A stretch of DNA of 22,018 bases from Rhodocollybia butyracea. Lineage: Eukaryota; Basidiomycota; Agaricomycetes; Agaricales; Omphalotaceae. The translations under genes and the position numbers were made by a program. Of this stretch, positions 1 to 9,484 are shown piece after piece. The DNA is taken from positions 1-22,018 of the forward strand of contig JADNRY010000907.1 in NCBI GenBank assembly GCA_015501585.1, written 5' to 3'. The stretch's first letter is position 1; every line of letters begins with the position of its first letter. Below the pieces are notes generated by a model. That model made no database searches. It saw only the letters and a list, made by a program, of their open reading frames with translations, and was not told the origin of the DNA.

Positions 1-921
1 AGAACAGATGTCCCTCGTTACAAGCCAGGGGTTCTCTTAGCCCTGTTTAAGCAGAGCGCACAAGCGTCAAAGCGACGCATGGATTCATTTCCTAGGCGTT
101 GCTGTTTAGTAACAAGAATGTAGAAAAAGCGAGTGAATCGATGAATTATCAGGATCTTCAATGAGTGCAGGATCACGAACCTTTTTCGTTCCATAATCCA
201 GCTTTTTATATTCTGCATATGAGAATATTGACGACCAGTGTTGTTTTTACTGTGTTTTGTCATTGGGCGACGTAAAGGGAGATGAGAAAGCTAGGTCACG
301 GCCCGGGCTGCTCCTTCAAGTTACTTTCCGCAACCATGGACTCACTTTTCAGTGTACAGTAACAGTTTCTGTCTTCCTGTCTACAAACTCTCCTTGTTAT
401 GTATCAAGATCAACATGCGGAAGAAATAGTTGTACGCTGCTAATGGCCTCGCTGCATGATTCCGCTTAGCGCGAGATGTTCCTCGATACTCAGTGGACAA
501 TTATCTGATTTCAGATATGGGTAATCATCTTCGCAACCTGGGCATTCCATAACTACGCGCTTTGTGGCCGTTATGCGAGATATATAGTTTCATCAATTGG
601 AACTTGGCCCATCCTGCTATGCTCCACAAACCAGTGAGAGACACGACACGAGACGATGGTTCTCGATGATTCCAACGAGTAACCAAACGCTAGAATCCCT
701 CATACGCTAGCATCAATTCTCTTTGAACAAGAACAACGCTACCGATGTTTTGTTCGATTACAATTCCCGAAATATGTGAGGCACAGAGATTCAACTATGT
801 ATCTGCGTGTGTTTTTTTCAAAAAGTTAGTAACTTTCTTGGTGACAAGGTGTACGCTGCTTGATATTTTACACTATTAAGGGATATATCTTGATTCTACG
901 AGTCAGCAGTGTACTGCAAGA
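1..921. other. Intergenic stretch, no recognisable gene
   Basis: Only short open frames (about 80 codons or fewer) occur on either strand, and none resembles a protein family I know. I saw no RNA gene or clear repeat. The right part lies downstream of the dehydrogenase stop codon and should hold its 3' untranslated region. Confidence 0.5.
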
Positions 922-1895
922 TTAACGCAATCTTTCCGTGACTTCCAACGTATGTTTCCATACAATCTCCACTGTTTCCTCGTCCGCTGGCACTATGACA
1001 TGAGCTGGCCTTTTGGATCATAGCTATTGAACCCCGGTGACGACTTCATGAAGCATCAAGGTGGATATTACCGGCTTCCTGAACAAAAGTGAGCGGTGTG
1101 TTACTCGCGTGGGTTAGTGAACCTTACCTCTGGTGTTTTAGACATCAGCGAGAACACAGGATAAACGACATTAATACGGGACTTTCCAATGACATTTTGA
1201 AGGAGTGAACATCGGAGAACGAACGACACCCGGATAGGCGTGGTTGAAAGCGATTGTGGGCTCTTCCTTGGCGAGTTTTCTATAACCGATGTCAATACGT
1301 CTTCAACAATTCGTTACTGATTTACCCACTGGAATGCAACATTAGTATACGTAGTGAAGGATGCAAGCATCTTGCCCAACGTATGACTTTTCTTCAAATC
1401 CAAAGTCATCTCTCTCAATCGGGGCGTTTGCCCCAGCTCCAAACGCCCCGGCTCCCAAAATCGTGTAAACTTTTTGCGCCCCGTTCGGAATTTCTCAGCA
1501 GAGGCAAACAAGTCATGAATGAACGGTCCATCGAGAGTAGTAGCTTAGCACCATTTTCTCGTCTAGGCCTTCGCTGGTTTCCTTTCTTCCTGCGAAAACT
1601 AGGATTCCTGAAGAAAGGACGAGACAGTCTATTCGCGGTAAGCGCTCTAAAGAGTGCACTAGCGGTTCTGTGACGTTGGAAACCAGGGAAACGTCGGTGG
1701 ATAAGAATTCGTGGATAGCGTCGGTGTTCTGAGATTCGGGAAGAAGCAATCATCTGGTCTGCAGCAGCTTTGTTACGTCCGATGATAACGATGTGTGCGT
1801 TTCCATCGGTGCGCTGGGCAAAACGCCTCTGCCATAGATCGTCCTATTCCAGATGTACCTCCGACGAACACTGCGATTGGAACTTGGCTGGACAT
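922..1895 (-). pseudogene. Short-chain dehydrogenase/reductase (SDR), frame-disrupted
   Basis: SDR-family NAD(P)-dependent oxidoreductase of the fungal type; the substrate is unknown. Starting at the ATG at 1895, the N-terminus reads MSSQVPIAVFVGGTSGIGRS, with the Rossmann GGTSGIG motif. Later segments include IVIIGRNKAAA, DCLVLSSGIL, EGLDEKMVLSYYSRW (catalytic-type YYSR region), AFNHAYPGVVRSPM, and a C-terminal VWKHTLEVTERLR followed by a stop at 922-924. These pieces run in family order but in three frames. Breaks lie near 1820-1823, 1741-1745, 1525-1526, 1506-1508, 1471-1475 and 1032-1035, mostly in homopolymer runs. One GT-AG intron (1079-1127, donor GTAAGG, CTAAC branch site) separates the last exon. 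A TAA at about 1350 may lie in a second short intron starting GTATAC. The gene is either decayed or damaged by sequencing error. The family call is firm; the intact/broken status is not. Confidence 0.8.
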
Positions 1896-2732
1896 GGTTT
1901 TGCGTTTGTGTGGTGGGAGGGTCAGTGGGATGTCTGTGGTCGTTGCACTTGAACTTTATACACATGGGCGTACGCGTCAGGTTAACTCCGATAGCTCAAA
2001 ACCAGGCTCAAAACATTCGCTAAGCACCTCGAGTTTCAGCATCACGACACAGCGCAACACCTCACAACGCAACACTCATACATGTCAGACGGGGTGCGGT
2101 CACAGGTCTGGTAGTGGTCTAGTGAAGTGTGGACCGTTATGGAATTGTGGTAGCAATCATTAGCTCGGTTCGTTTCCTCGAAGGAAGGAAGTGAAATACT
2201 CGGCACGGTCCAAGCGAACGCCGGGGCAGCCGATGCTCCCATGGTGCTTTGATTTCAGTTTGGGTGAAGGGTTGTGGCCTGTTGAGGTGTGAGTCAGACT
2301 GAGAATGAGACAAGCTGGATTGGGGTACTGTTGGGACCAAGTGGACCAAGTATTAACACGCCGGATCCGAGAGGCTACCGGATGTGTCTTCGTACATCAT
2401 CGTCTCCCCGGTCTGGACGAGCTCACTATAGCGGTGCTTAGATCCGTGAGCCGAAAGAGAGGCCAAGACCTCCGAGTTCTCCTTCGAGATCTTATTCACC
2501 CCGAAAATAATGTTTATCTGCCCCAGGAAGTGATTGCACTAGTCCGGTTCATTTCGTCAACCGTTTTAAAACATGCTCCTCCTCGTACTTCCGCTGCATC
2601 TTCCGATCACTTTGGTGGTTTATGAATGCTCTAAACATGGTCTCACAACAGGCAGTTTTGATCCGTTTTCGACCGTTACCATTCCTTCTGCGACTTTAGA
2701 AACTTGTACTGGTCATCCGTTGTCTAGGTATC
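1896..2732. other. Intergenic stretch with one unrecognised ORF
   Basis: This holds the presumed promoter side of the SDR gene (reading leftwards) and the region upstream of the tRNA. A 106-codon open frame on the + strand (2305-2625) contains a plausible-looking segment, VLLRDLIHPENNVYLPQEV, but I do not recognise it and cannot find supporting exons. It may be a chance ORF. Confidence 0.4.
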
Positions 2733-2835
2733 GCCCGCTTAGCTCAGTGGTAGAGCATTTGTACTTATGAGGTCACGTGGAGTCCTGCGCATGAGATTAT
2801 GCAAGGGGTCGGCAGTTCGACCCTGCCAGTGGGCA
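2733..2835 (+). tRNA. tRNA-Ile(UAU), intron-containing
   Basis: A complete cloverleaf is visible. The 5' acceptor strand GCCCGCT (2733-2739) pairs with AGTGGGC (2828-2834), followed by discriminator A2835. The D-arm is GCTC/GAGC and the T-arm is GGCAG-TTCGACC-CTGCC. The anticodon stem TTGTA (2759-2763) pairs with TGCAA (2800-2804). The loop reads C32 T33 then anticodon TAT (2766-2768), and a 29-nt intron (2770-2798) follows position 37. Intron bases CATGAG can pair with CTTATG across the anticodon, as expected for a eukaryotic nuclear tRNA intron. Internal A-box (TAGCTCAGTGG) and B-box (GTTCGACCC) promoters fit RNA polymerase III. Yeast tRNA-Ile(UAU) also has an intron here. Oddities: position 37 is G where A is expected for a tRNA reading A-starting codons, and one extra base lies before the anticodon stem. 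That it is a tRNA is near certain; the isotype is less so. Confidence 0.8.
2770..2798 (+). other. tRNA intron (29 nt)
   Basis: This lies one base 3' of the anticodon, the canonical position for introns removed by the tRNA splicing endonuclease. Its segment CATGAG (2790-2795) is complementary to the exon segment CTTATG (2764-2769), giving the anticodon-intron helix. Confidence 0.65.
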
Positions 2836-2857
2836 TCAACACATTCAGTTCATTTAC

Positions 2858-2867
2858 TTTTCTTTTT
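2858..2867 (+). terminator. RNA polymerase III terminator
   Basis: Two T-runs (TTTT, C, TTTTT) begin 22 bases after the tRNA 3' end, as expected for Pol III termination. Confidence 0.65.
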
Positions 2868-4182
2868 GTGTTTACCATGAATGTGTTGAGTTGAAAAGTA
2901 CTTTTCACTACTTACGGTAAAGAGTTCTTCTCATGCGATCAGTTATGTTTTCTAAAATTGCTGTTTCATGAATGATATTCAGTCAATACAGCCTTTGAAA
3001 AGCATTATCTTCATATATACTTAGTCTCAAAACTTAAACTACTGTGTGGACTCAAGATCCATTGGCCACCCAATGTTCCCATCCCACTAGTAGTTAGGTC
3101 CAAAAATCAGTAGGAGACATATAAGTACAAAACATCCTCAAAAAGATTGCTTAGGTCTCCTCCAGTTGCTCCTTCCCCATCAGAGATATAGCCAGAAGTG
3201 GCATAAGAATTGATTTTCAATCCCGAAGACCTAAGCAGTAGACGTCCGCATACCCAATGAAGCTCTCATGGCACTCCTGCGAGGACAAGTTAATCAAGAG
3301 TCTATGCATGTATCGGACCATAACAGTTATTGACGCCATCCATAGTGCATTAAGTAAACCTTCTACGACAGTATGAGCAAGCCAGAAAATAAAATGACAT
3401 ACCAGGGACATTGTACAAAGCGAAAGGGCGTTGTCTCATTCAAACGAGCACTGAAGTATAGGCGTGGTTTGGCGGGAGGTGTTCGCGGCTGGTATTCCGT
3501 AAATAATCTCAACTAGAGTAACTAGACTTGACTGAGATGCAAACAAATAGTCTCCAGGACAGCACTACTTCCCCGCGGCCGAAGTTGCTCACGTTGCAGT
3601 ACTAGTAGTAACTACGTACCTATGCCATCCCCCGAGCGGCCGAAAACGCATGGAAGGATGAGAAGATAAAGTGAAAATAAGAAGATAGAGAGTTTTTATG
3701 AGCCGATAAGGCCGTATATCAAAGGTAAGTAGGTATGTTTTAAGATTCGAAAAAGACGAGGGCCAAATGGACTCAGGTGGCCAAAACGAAGATTTGAATC
3801 AGAGAATTATCACGGCAGAAGAATCAGTTACAGAATGTGGGATGGTCACTGTTTGGAGCCGAAGCCGCAGTGTACATATCGCCACGACAGCACTGTAGTA
3901 GGAAGAGCCCTATGTTCTTGAGTTAGTAGGGTAGAATGTGGAGAGCTAGCGTCGTCTGCAGCATGGGCTTTGGGGGCGACGTTATTCCAAGGCGACAGGT
4001 ACAATGAACAATGAAAACGTGAGAAAGATTTGAGCGCCAGTTACTAGTTATCGGCGCCCGTGTGAACTTCGATCAAGACCAAATCAATGATTCTCAAAAT
4101 CATACATATGGACTTTTCTGGACTGTCAGACGTCCTCATGAATGTTGGACATCCCTTTACGTATGCAGTACGCCACTCTAAG
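2868..4182. other. Intergenic stretch, no recognisable gene
   Basis: About 1.3 kb between the tRNA and the P450 promoter. The longest open frames are 60-80 codons and unrecognised. I saw no RNA gene and no clear long repeat. Confidence 0.5.
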
Positions 4183-4190
4183 TATAAATA
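4183..4190 (+). promoter_or_regulatory. TATA box of the P450 gene
   Basis: TATAAATA lies 39 bases upstream of the chosen P450 start codon at 4229. Because upstream in-frame ATGs (for example 4142) would put this box inside the coding region, it also supports the 4229 start. Confidence 0.55.
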
Positions 4191-4228
4191 CAGCGCTGCT
4201 CCTCAGTTCTTCACACCGATTCCCATCA

Positions 4229-6191
4229 ATGTATCTCCTCCTCTTTTGCTCTGCGCTGTTCTACGTTGGGACAGTGGCCCTTTACAGACTCTTTTTTCCA
4301 TCCCCTTCGCAAATATCCCGGGCCAGTTCTAGCGGCACTCACCGAAGGATATGAAATGTATTATAATATCGTCAAGGGAGGAGGTCTGGTCATTCAGATT
4401 GAAAAAACTGCATAAAATCCACGGTAAGAGTTCATTGCTTGGCTTCGGGTCGACGCGATTCAAGAGACCTGCTTGCTTCACACAGGTCCGGTAATCAGAA
4501 TCGGCCCAAATACTGTCAGTCCGAAAGCCTCATTGTTTCTCATGAACTATTCACGAACATATTCGGCTCCCTCTTGAATACAGCTACACTTCAACTACAA
4601 GCAGGCATATCACGATATCTACACATACGGGTCGACGTTGACCAAATCGCCCGAATTCTATCAGAGCGTGTCTGTTCATAGTCCAGAAGGTTCTTTTGCT
4701 TTCTGCGATCCTCACGAATCCAGAAATCGGAGAGCCTTACTAGCACCGCTATTCTCTCGTAGAGGGGTGGTAGCACTCGAGTATACAATCCAAGAAAAGG
4801 TCGGATACTGCACTTTACGGGTCTAGTACTTATCCTGGACTCCAACAGGTTGACAAGCTAATTACTTTGCTGGCGGAGAACTATAACTCTCAAAATGCGA
4901 GTGTCGATATGCACATCGCCTTCCGTGCAGTTACCATCGACATCATTACCTCTTACTGCTTCGCTCAATCCGCGAATGCTCTTGAAGTTGCAAATCTATC
5001 GCATCCATTCCTCCAAAGTGTTCAAGGCCTCTTCAAAACATTGTGGTTTCAGAGACATTTCCCTTTCCTCACGAGCTTAGTTGACCTGGTTCCCCTAAAG
5101 CTAGTCTTGTGGCTTTTGCCCTTGTATAGTGGCTACTCCGAACTAAGGCTAACTTTCCAACGTCAGATTGATAGTCTCATTGATGAGCCTAGCAGCCTAT
5201 CCAGTGCTGATCATGAGATAATTTATCATCACCTTCTAGAGCCAAAAAACCAAGAACGCCCCTCTAGGTCATCGCTTGTTAATGAAGCATTCACTCTTGT
5301 CACCGCCGGAGCGATACGGTTGCTAATGTGTGCCACATCGGAACGTTCTACGCTCTTACAAATCCATTGGTTCTACGAAATCTTTCCAAAGAGCTTTGTG
5401 ATGCATGGCCGACAAGGATACCCCAATGAGTTATGTCACGCTGGAGAAATTACCATATCTAGTGCGTTACTGTCTGCCCTGCCATCGAATATCTAATGAT
5501 TTTTGCATTTCTATTTTGGATAGACTGCATTCATTAAGGAAACACTACGCCTTTCTTTCGGGATTATCCATCCGCTCCCTCGTGTCATTAATACATCTAC
5601 TTCTACCATAGGTGGTATGAAGGTTCCTGCCGGTGTGAGGATCCAACATTCTCCGTGATCTTGCTCTATCTATTTACCCATTTCTCGCAGACTATCGTGG
5701 AAATGAGTCACTTGTTTCTACATATGAACCAGATGTCTTTACAGACCCTCATACGTTCAATCCGGATCGATGGTTGGTTGAGAACACAAGTGAAATGATG
5801 CATGACCTTGCTACATTCAGTAAAGGCCCTCGCATATGGTGAGCTTCATTTGATTCCAAGAAAGATATTGGCTGAATCATCTGGATTGACCCCAAGCCCG
5901 GGTTTGAAGTAAGTCCTTGAATCATACTGCTTACGCTCTGTGCCATATAATTGAATTACATCCAGCTTAGCTTGGTGTGAGCTTTACCTCATCTTTGGAA
6001 ACCTCTTTCGAAAGCTCGATCTGACCCTTCTCCACGATAACGACTCGTATGTTTCACTGCTTGGCTTAGTGTAGTCTTCTACTAAATGTTTCCCTGCTAG
6101 AATCAAGAGCTTCCGGTGGGAAGATCACGAAGATTATCTGGTTCCAAGATGGTCCAAAGGATATCGCGTTTTTGCTCAGAAACTGAAATAA
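4229..6191 (+). CDS. Cytochrome P450 monooxygenase, nine exons, frame-disrupted
   Basis: Heme-thiolate monooxygenase, resembling the fungal P450s annotated as trichodiene-oxygenase-like; the substrate is unknown. The start (4229) gives a hydrophobic membrane anchor ([20 protein letters not shown]). Exons by splice sites and family fit: 4229-4423, 4486-4514, 4584-4799, 4849-5461, 5524-5634, 5691-5838, 5897-5908, 5966-6046, 6101-6191, about 500 codons, the usual length. Visible landmarks are [39 protein letters not shown], the I-helix TAG-SDTVAN, the ExxR helix (KETLR), FNPDRW, and the heme loop FSKGPRIC-PGLN-LAW. Five one-base frame breaks occur: T-run 4292-4297, A-run 4402-4407, near 5308-5311, C-run 5421-5424 and CC 5729-5730. 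All are in or beside homopolymers. Every structural motif is otherwise preserved, so sequencing error is as likely as decay. The stop is at 6189-6191. Confidence 0.85.
5897..5908 (+). other. 12-nt microexon encoding the P450 heme loop
   Basis: CCCGGGTTTGAA is preceded by a CAAG acceptor and followed by a strong GTAAGT donor. Joining exon ...ATATG + microexon + CTTAGC... gives R-I-C-P-G-L-N-L-A-W. This supplies the C-x-G core of the FxxGxRxCxG heme signature. Without it the product would read C-L-A-W and lack the conserved glycine. The flanking introns would be 58 and 57 nt, like the others in this gene, whereas one merged intron would be 127 nt. Confidence 0.8.
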
Positions 6192-6936
6192 GTGGGTATA
6201 TTCGCTCTTTATGGCATGCTAGCTCTAGAAACATCAGCCAGAGTTACAGTGGAGTGCGCATATATGCACCTCTGGTATATGCTACGAATGTTTTTTCTCA
6301 TATCCCTTGGTCACACCAGCTGGCACTCAGTATCTGTGAAAATGTGGTGAATATTATCACATCGTGTACAAAATACGACTACGCTGAAACTGGCCATCTC
6401 AAACAATATCCCTTGCACCTTGATAATGAGAGAACACAAGAACTACAAGATGTTCTTGAGAAAAGTCGAGGATTTACCTGACCACCACGATAACCCTTGA
6501 ATGGGCCTGTCACACCACCGGAGGGACTTCTGCGGACTTCTGCCCTTGCGTCTTTAGTATCCCGCCATGATCGATGAAAACCTCTCACGTTCGTTCGATG
6601 GATATGGCGTTATATAACATCAAAAGAACCAGGACGAAAACAAAGCGGTCATCAAGCACACCTCAGCGTATTAAAAGTTTTATTAATTGAATAGATCTTC
6701 ACCTCGCCCTCCTAAACTCGAGTCTCCTATTTCAAGATCAAATCGTACCCCTGCTTCGATTTCGAAAATGGATAGTAGCGAATTACTTGACGGTGTGATA
6801 ATTGGAAGTAGAAAGAGTTGAGGGCGTGAAGCGCCCTGTGCACATGGATGGGAGGGACCGGCTATGAAGCTGTCACTCGAGTTAGATAAACGGATACAGA
6901 TTAAGATCGAGACATTCCACTCCTTTCCTGACTACC
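6192..6936. other. Intergenic stretch between P450 and F-box genes
   Basis: This should hold the P450 3' untranslated region and the F-box promoter. An open frame continuing across the P450 end (6116-6481) is in a different frame from the last P450 exon and is not recognised. No RNA gene or repeat is seen. Confidence 0.5.
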
Positions 6937-7538
6937 ATGTTCTCCTCCAACGTAGTCTTCGACATCCCCGAGCTTTTGGACGCCATTTTGTGCCAAGTCG
7001 ATATACGCACCTTGCTAGTAGATGCTCAGCTCGTCAGTCGCCACTGGCACGACATAATCACTCACTCAACCTCGATCCAACAAGTTTTATACTTACACCC
7101 AAAGCAGAGCACGACTTGCGAACCTATAGAAAATCCATTCCTAGCAGAGCTGTTCCCATCCGAACCATACGATTCCGGGTTCCATAGAGCAGCAGCCACG
7201 AAACCAGACGCCTTTTTGAGGAAATGTGCAACCTGGCGTTCAATGCTGGTAACACAACCCCTGTTCTTCGACTACACGCCTGGAAACATGACTGGGGTAC
7301 CGGCGCTGGTGACATCAAGTTTGAGGAATTGGAATCTCCAAATGGTCTACGCATTGGCGAGTTATACGATACTGCGCAAAAATGGCTATCAGTACGTCTT
7401 CTTTCTGGGGATGCAACCGATGGTGCTGGGCAGTACAACCGTGGACTGAAAGAGGGGATTCAGATATTCTTAGAATCCGCTGTTACTTGTCAAATCGATG
7501 TGTCCAGCATAGTGGAATGGACGTCTTTGGCGATCTAG
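6937..7538 (+). CDS. F-box domain protein, single exon, one frame break
   Basis: F-box proteins recruit substrates to SCF ubiquitin ligases through Skp1; the target of this one is unknown. The F-box is at the N-terminus: FDIPELLDAILCQVDIRTLL, then AQLVSRHWHDII (about residues 6-50). The middle segment, CATWRSMLVTQP, and later GLRIGELYDTAQKWL resemble an agaric F-box subfamily. The open frame from 6937 loses family similarity after LVTQP, and the neighbouring frame carries it on to a stop at 7536-7538. The switch lies at the CCCC run 7258-7261 and fits a lost C. The repaired length is about 200 residues. It is a different F-box subfamily from the minus-strand genes further right. Confidence 0.7.
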
Positions 7539-7986
7539 ATGGCCTCTATATACATCGTCTCCACACTTCACCGTTACCACTGCTATGTAACTGCAGAACT
7601 TAGCTCCACTGGTACACGATCATATTGAATACTGCAATATTGTGCATACTCTCCTTTATTTGTCCTGAATTTGTTTCTTGCGGCATTGTTTCTTTGAATT
7701 TGTTTCTTATTGCCCAGAAAACAATCAAGTGTCTCGCAGATCCATATGTATGGCGATATAAGCCACCTCTGCATATATAATGCCTGTACTTCGCGGTAGC
7801 CGCTATCTAGCTGACGAGAAGAAACTATGGATTTTCGAACTCATCTGAAATTTCAACAAGACGCAACATCAGGTCTCTTCGTCAACGCCAAAGTTATCTA
7901 CTCTTACGCCAAAAGTGACTAGTCCAAATTGTAGCGAGCCTCGTCGTCCAACAAACCCAAGCTTTCTTCGATGGTTAGAGGGATCT
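7539..7986. other. Convergent intergenic region
   Basis: Convergent 3' ends of the F-box gene (+) and the PRPP synthetase gene (-). It is AT-rich (for example TTTGTTTCTT near 7672 and 7698), consistent with 3' untranslated sequence. No gene recognised. Confidence 0.5.
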
Positions 7987-9309
7987 CTATAATACTTCCA
8001 CATTTCCCAACTCTGCCCATTCGCCAAACAAGAGACTGATACTTTCTCCATTGTGTGTGCGCCGGATGCCCTCAGCTATGGTTGAGCTGATATCGATCAC
8101 ACAGAGCTTCGAGCATTCGTCCTTATGTTTGTCTTGAGGGACCGTGTTCAACACCTGGGAAACTGATATTATGGTACGTGCCGAAGAGAAGATCGACAAT
8201 CACATACGACAAGATGTTCGAGAGGCAGTCGCTCCACCGTACTTAGGTCGATCGAAGAGAGTAACCTGTGAGAGTTTAGCACAAGCGGGAAAAATGAGGC
8301 ATTACAAGACGCACCGTGTGTGACAAGGGCATGGATCGACTTGGCGCCCTTTTCATGCAACGTTTTAGTCGCCAGCGCAAGAGTCGTTCCGGTATCAATT
8401 ATATCGTCGACCAAGATCACGACCTATTTATCGAAGCCAAAGACTGATGAGGATTATATTAAGCCTGATGTAGAACTGTGGCGCACCTTGTCCTTCACGT
8501 CGCCGACAATATCTCCATTCGTTCTGGTGCATCCAACGCCCTTCCATCCGCTTTCGATGGATAAGAGCAAACTCCACCCCAAGCTTGTCAGCGATGGCTG
8601 CCACTCTGAAACCTCAGTTGAACGACGATTGCACTCAGATACAAGGCCCATTGCTTACCGTTTCGCTCCGCCAGCATGCGGACTGACTATAATCCCATTC
8701 TTCCAGCCTTCGATTGACCGCTTGATATATGACAGCATCAGAGGTTCCGCGAAGAGATTGTCCACAGGAATATCGAAAAATCCCTGAATCTGGCTGGCGT
8801 GGAGGTCCATTGTGATGACATGGTCGCATCCGGCAACGACGAGCATATTCGCTACGAGTTTCGCTGTAATCGGCGCCCTAGCTTTTTGCCTCCTGTCCAT
8901 TCGAGCGTAGGGAAATGAAGGAATAACTGCGGTTATTCGTCTGGCGGAAGCCATTTTACAGGCTGAGATAAGGATGAGGAGTTCCATGAGGTTATCGTTG
9001 GCGTCGTTGCAGCTGGATTGGATAATGAAAACATCTTCTTCTCGGACAGATTCTGAAATTTTGACGTTGAGTTCGCCATTGGAAAACTTCTTAACCGTAC
9101 AGGGAACCAGTGGAACATTGAGCCTGAGGAATGATAAATAAGGGATTCTCGGGTGCTGTGCAGCTGCGACGCAACTCACCGCTCAGCAACCGATTGAGCG
9201 AGCGCAGGATGACTATTGCCTGTAGGAAAAAGCTGTAACCTAGACAACAAACTAGAAAAGGGTTTGTCGGCTCACCGGCCAAGATTCGGATGGAGTTGTT
9301 GTGGTGCAT
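7987..9309 (-). CDS. PRS: Ribose-phosphate pyrophosphokinase (PRPP synthetase), seven exons
   Basis: Makes PRPP from ribose 5-phosphate and ATP for purine, pyrimidine, histidine, tryptophan and NAD synthesis; cytosolic, usually hetero-oligomeric in fungi. Exons (minus strand): 9309-9276, 9219-9180, 9123-8659, 8605-8487, 8423-8315, 8265-8208, 8154-7987, about 330 codons, normal for the family. Visible landmarks are [50 protein letters not shown], the signature [11 protein letters not shown], the PRPP-binding loop [18 protein letters not shown] and [17 protein letters not shown]. Oddities: the conserved SPDAGGAKR motif reads SPHAGGAKR (CAT for GAT near 8673). Three one-base breaks, each fitting a lost base in a short homopolymer, lie at about 8548 and 8507 in exon 4 and 8263-8264 in exon 6. 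The gene has several fungal paralogues, so which PRS it is cannot be fixed. The start is chosen because it joins perfectly to the family N-terminus. Confidence 0.93.
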
Positions 9310-9484
9310 GGTGGAACAAAGAGACGACTTGAACTAGCGCATGAGAAGTGATTGAAAGCCGGTGGCAGGTAACAGCTAAAGCGAGGTGGAGTTTGAGAGC
9401 AACTTCGGACTAAGAAAAACTTTTTGATGATGATCGAATCGATTAGGCGTTCGGCACAGCCACATCCAACAGCAACTAAATATA
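9310..9484. other. Short spacer holding the PRS promoter
   Basis: 175 bases separate the glutamate kinase stop from the PRS start, both on the minus strand. The region should hold the kinase 3' end and the PRS promoter. No clear TATA box is seen. Confidence 0.5.

Noticed and set aside
2305..2625. 106-codon + strand ORF as a real gene
   Set aside because: No family recognised, no supporting splice partners or promoter found. It is listed only as an unrecognised ORF within an intergenic stretch.
4087..4354. Earlier ATGs and open frames (4087, 4142) as alternative P450 starts
   Set aside because: They run through the TATA box at 4183-4190. The 4229 start gives the expected hydrophobic anchor.
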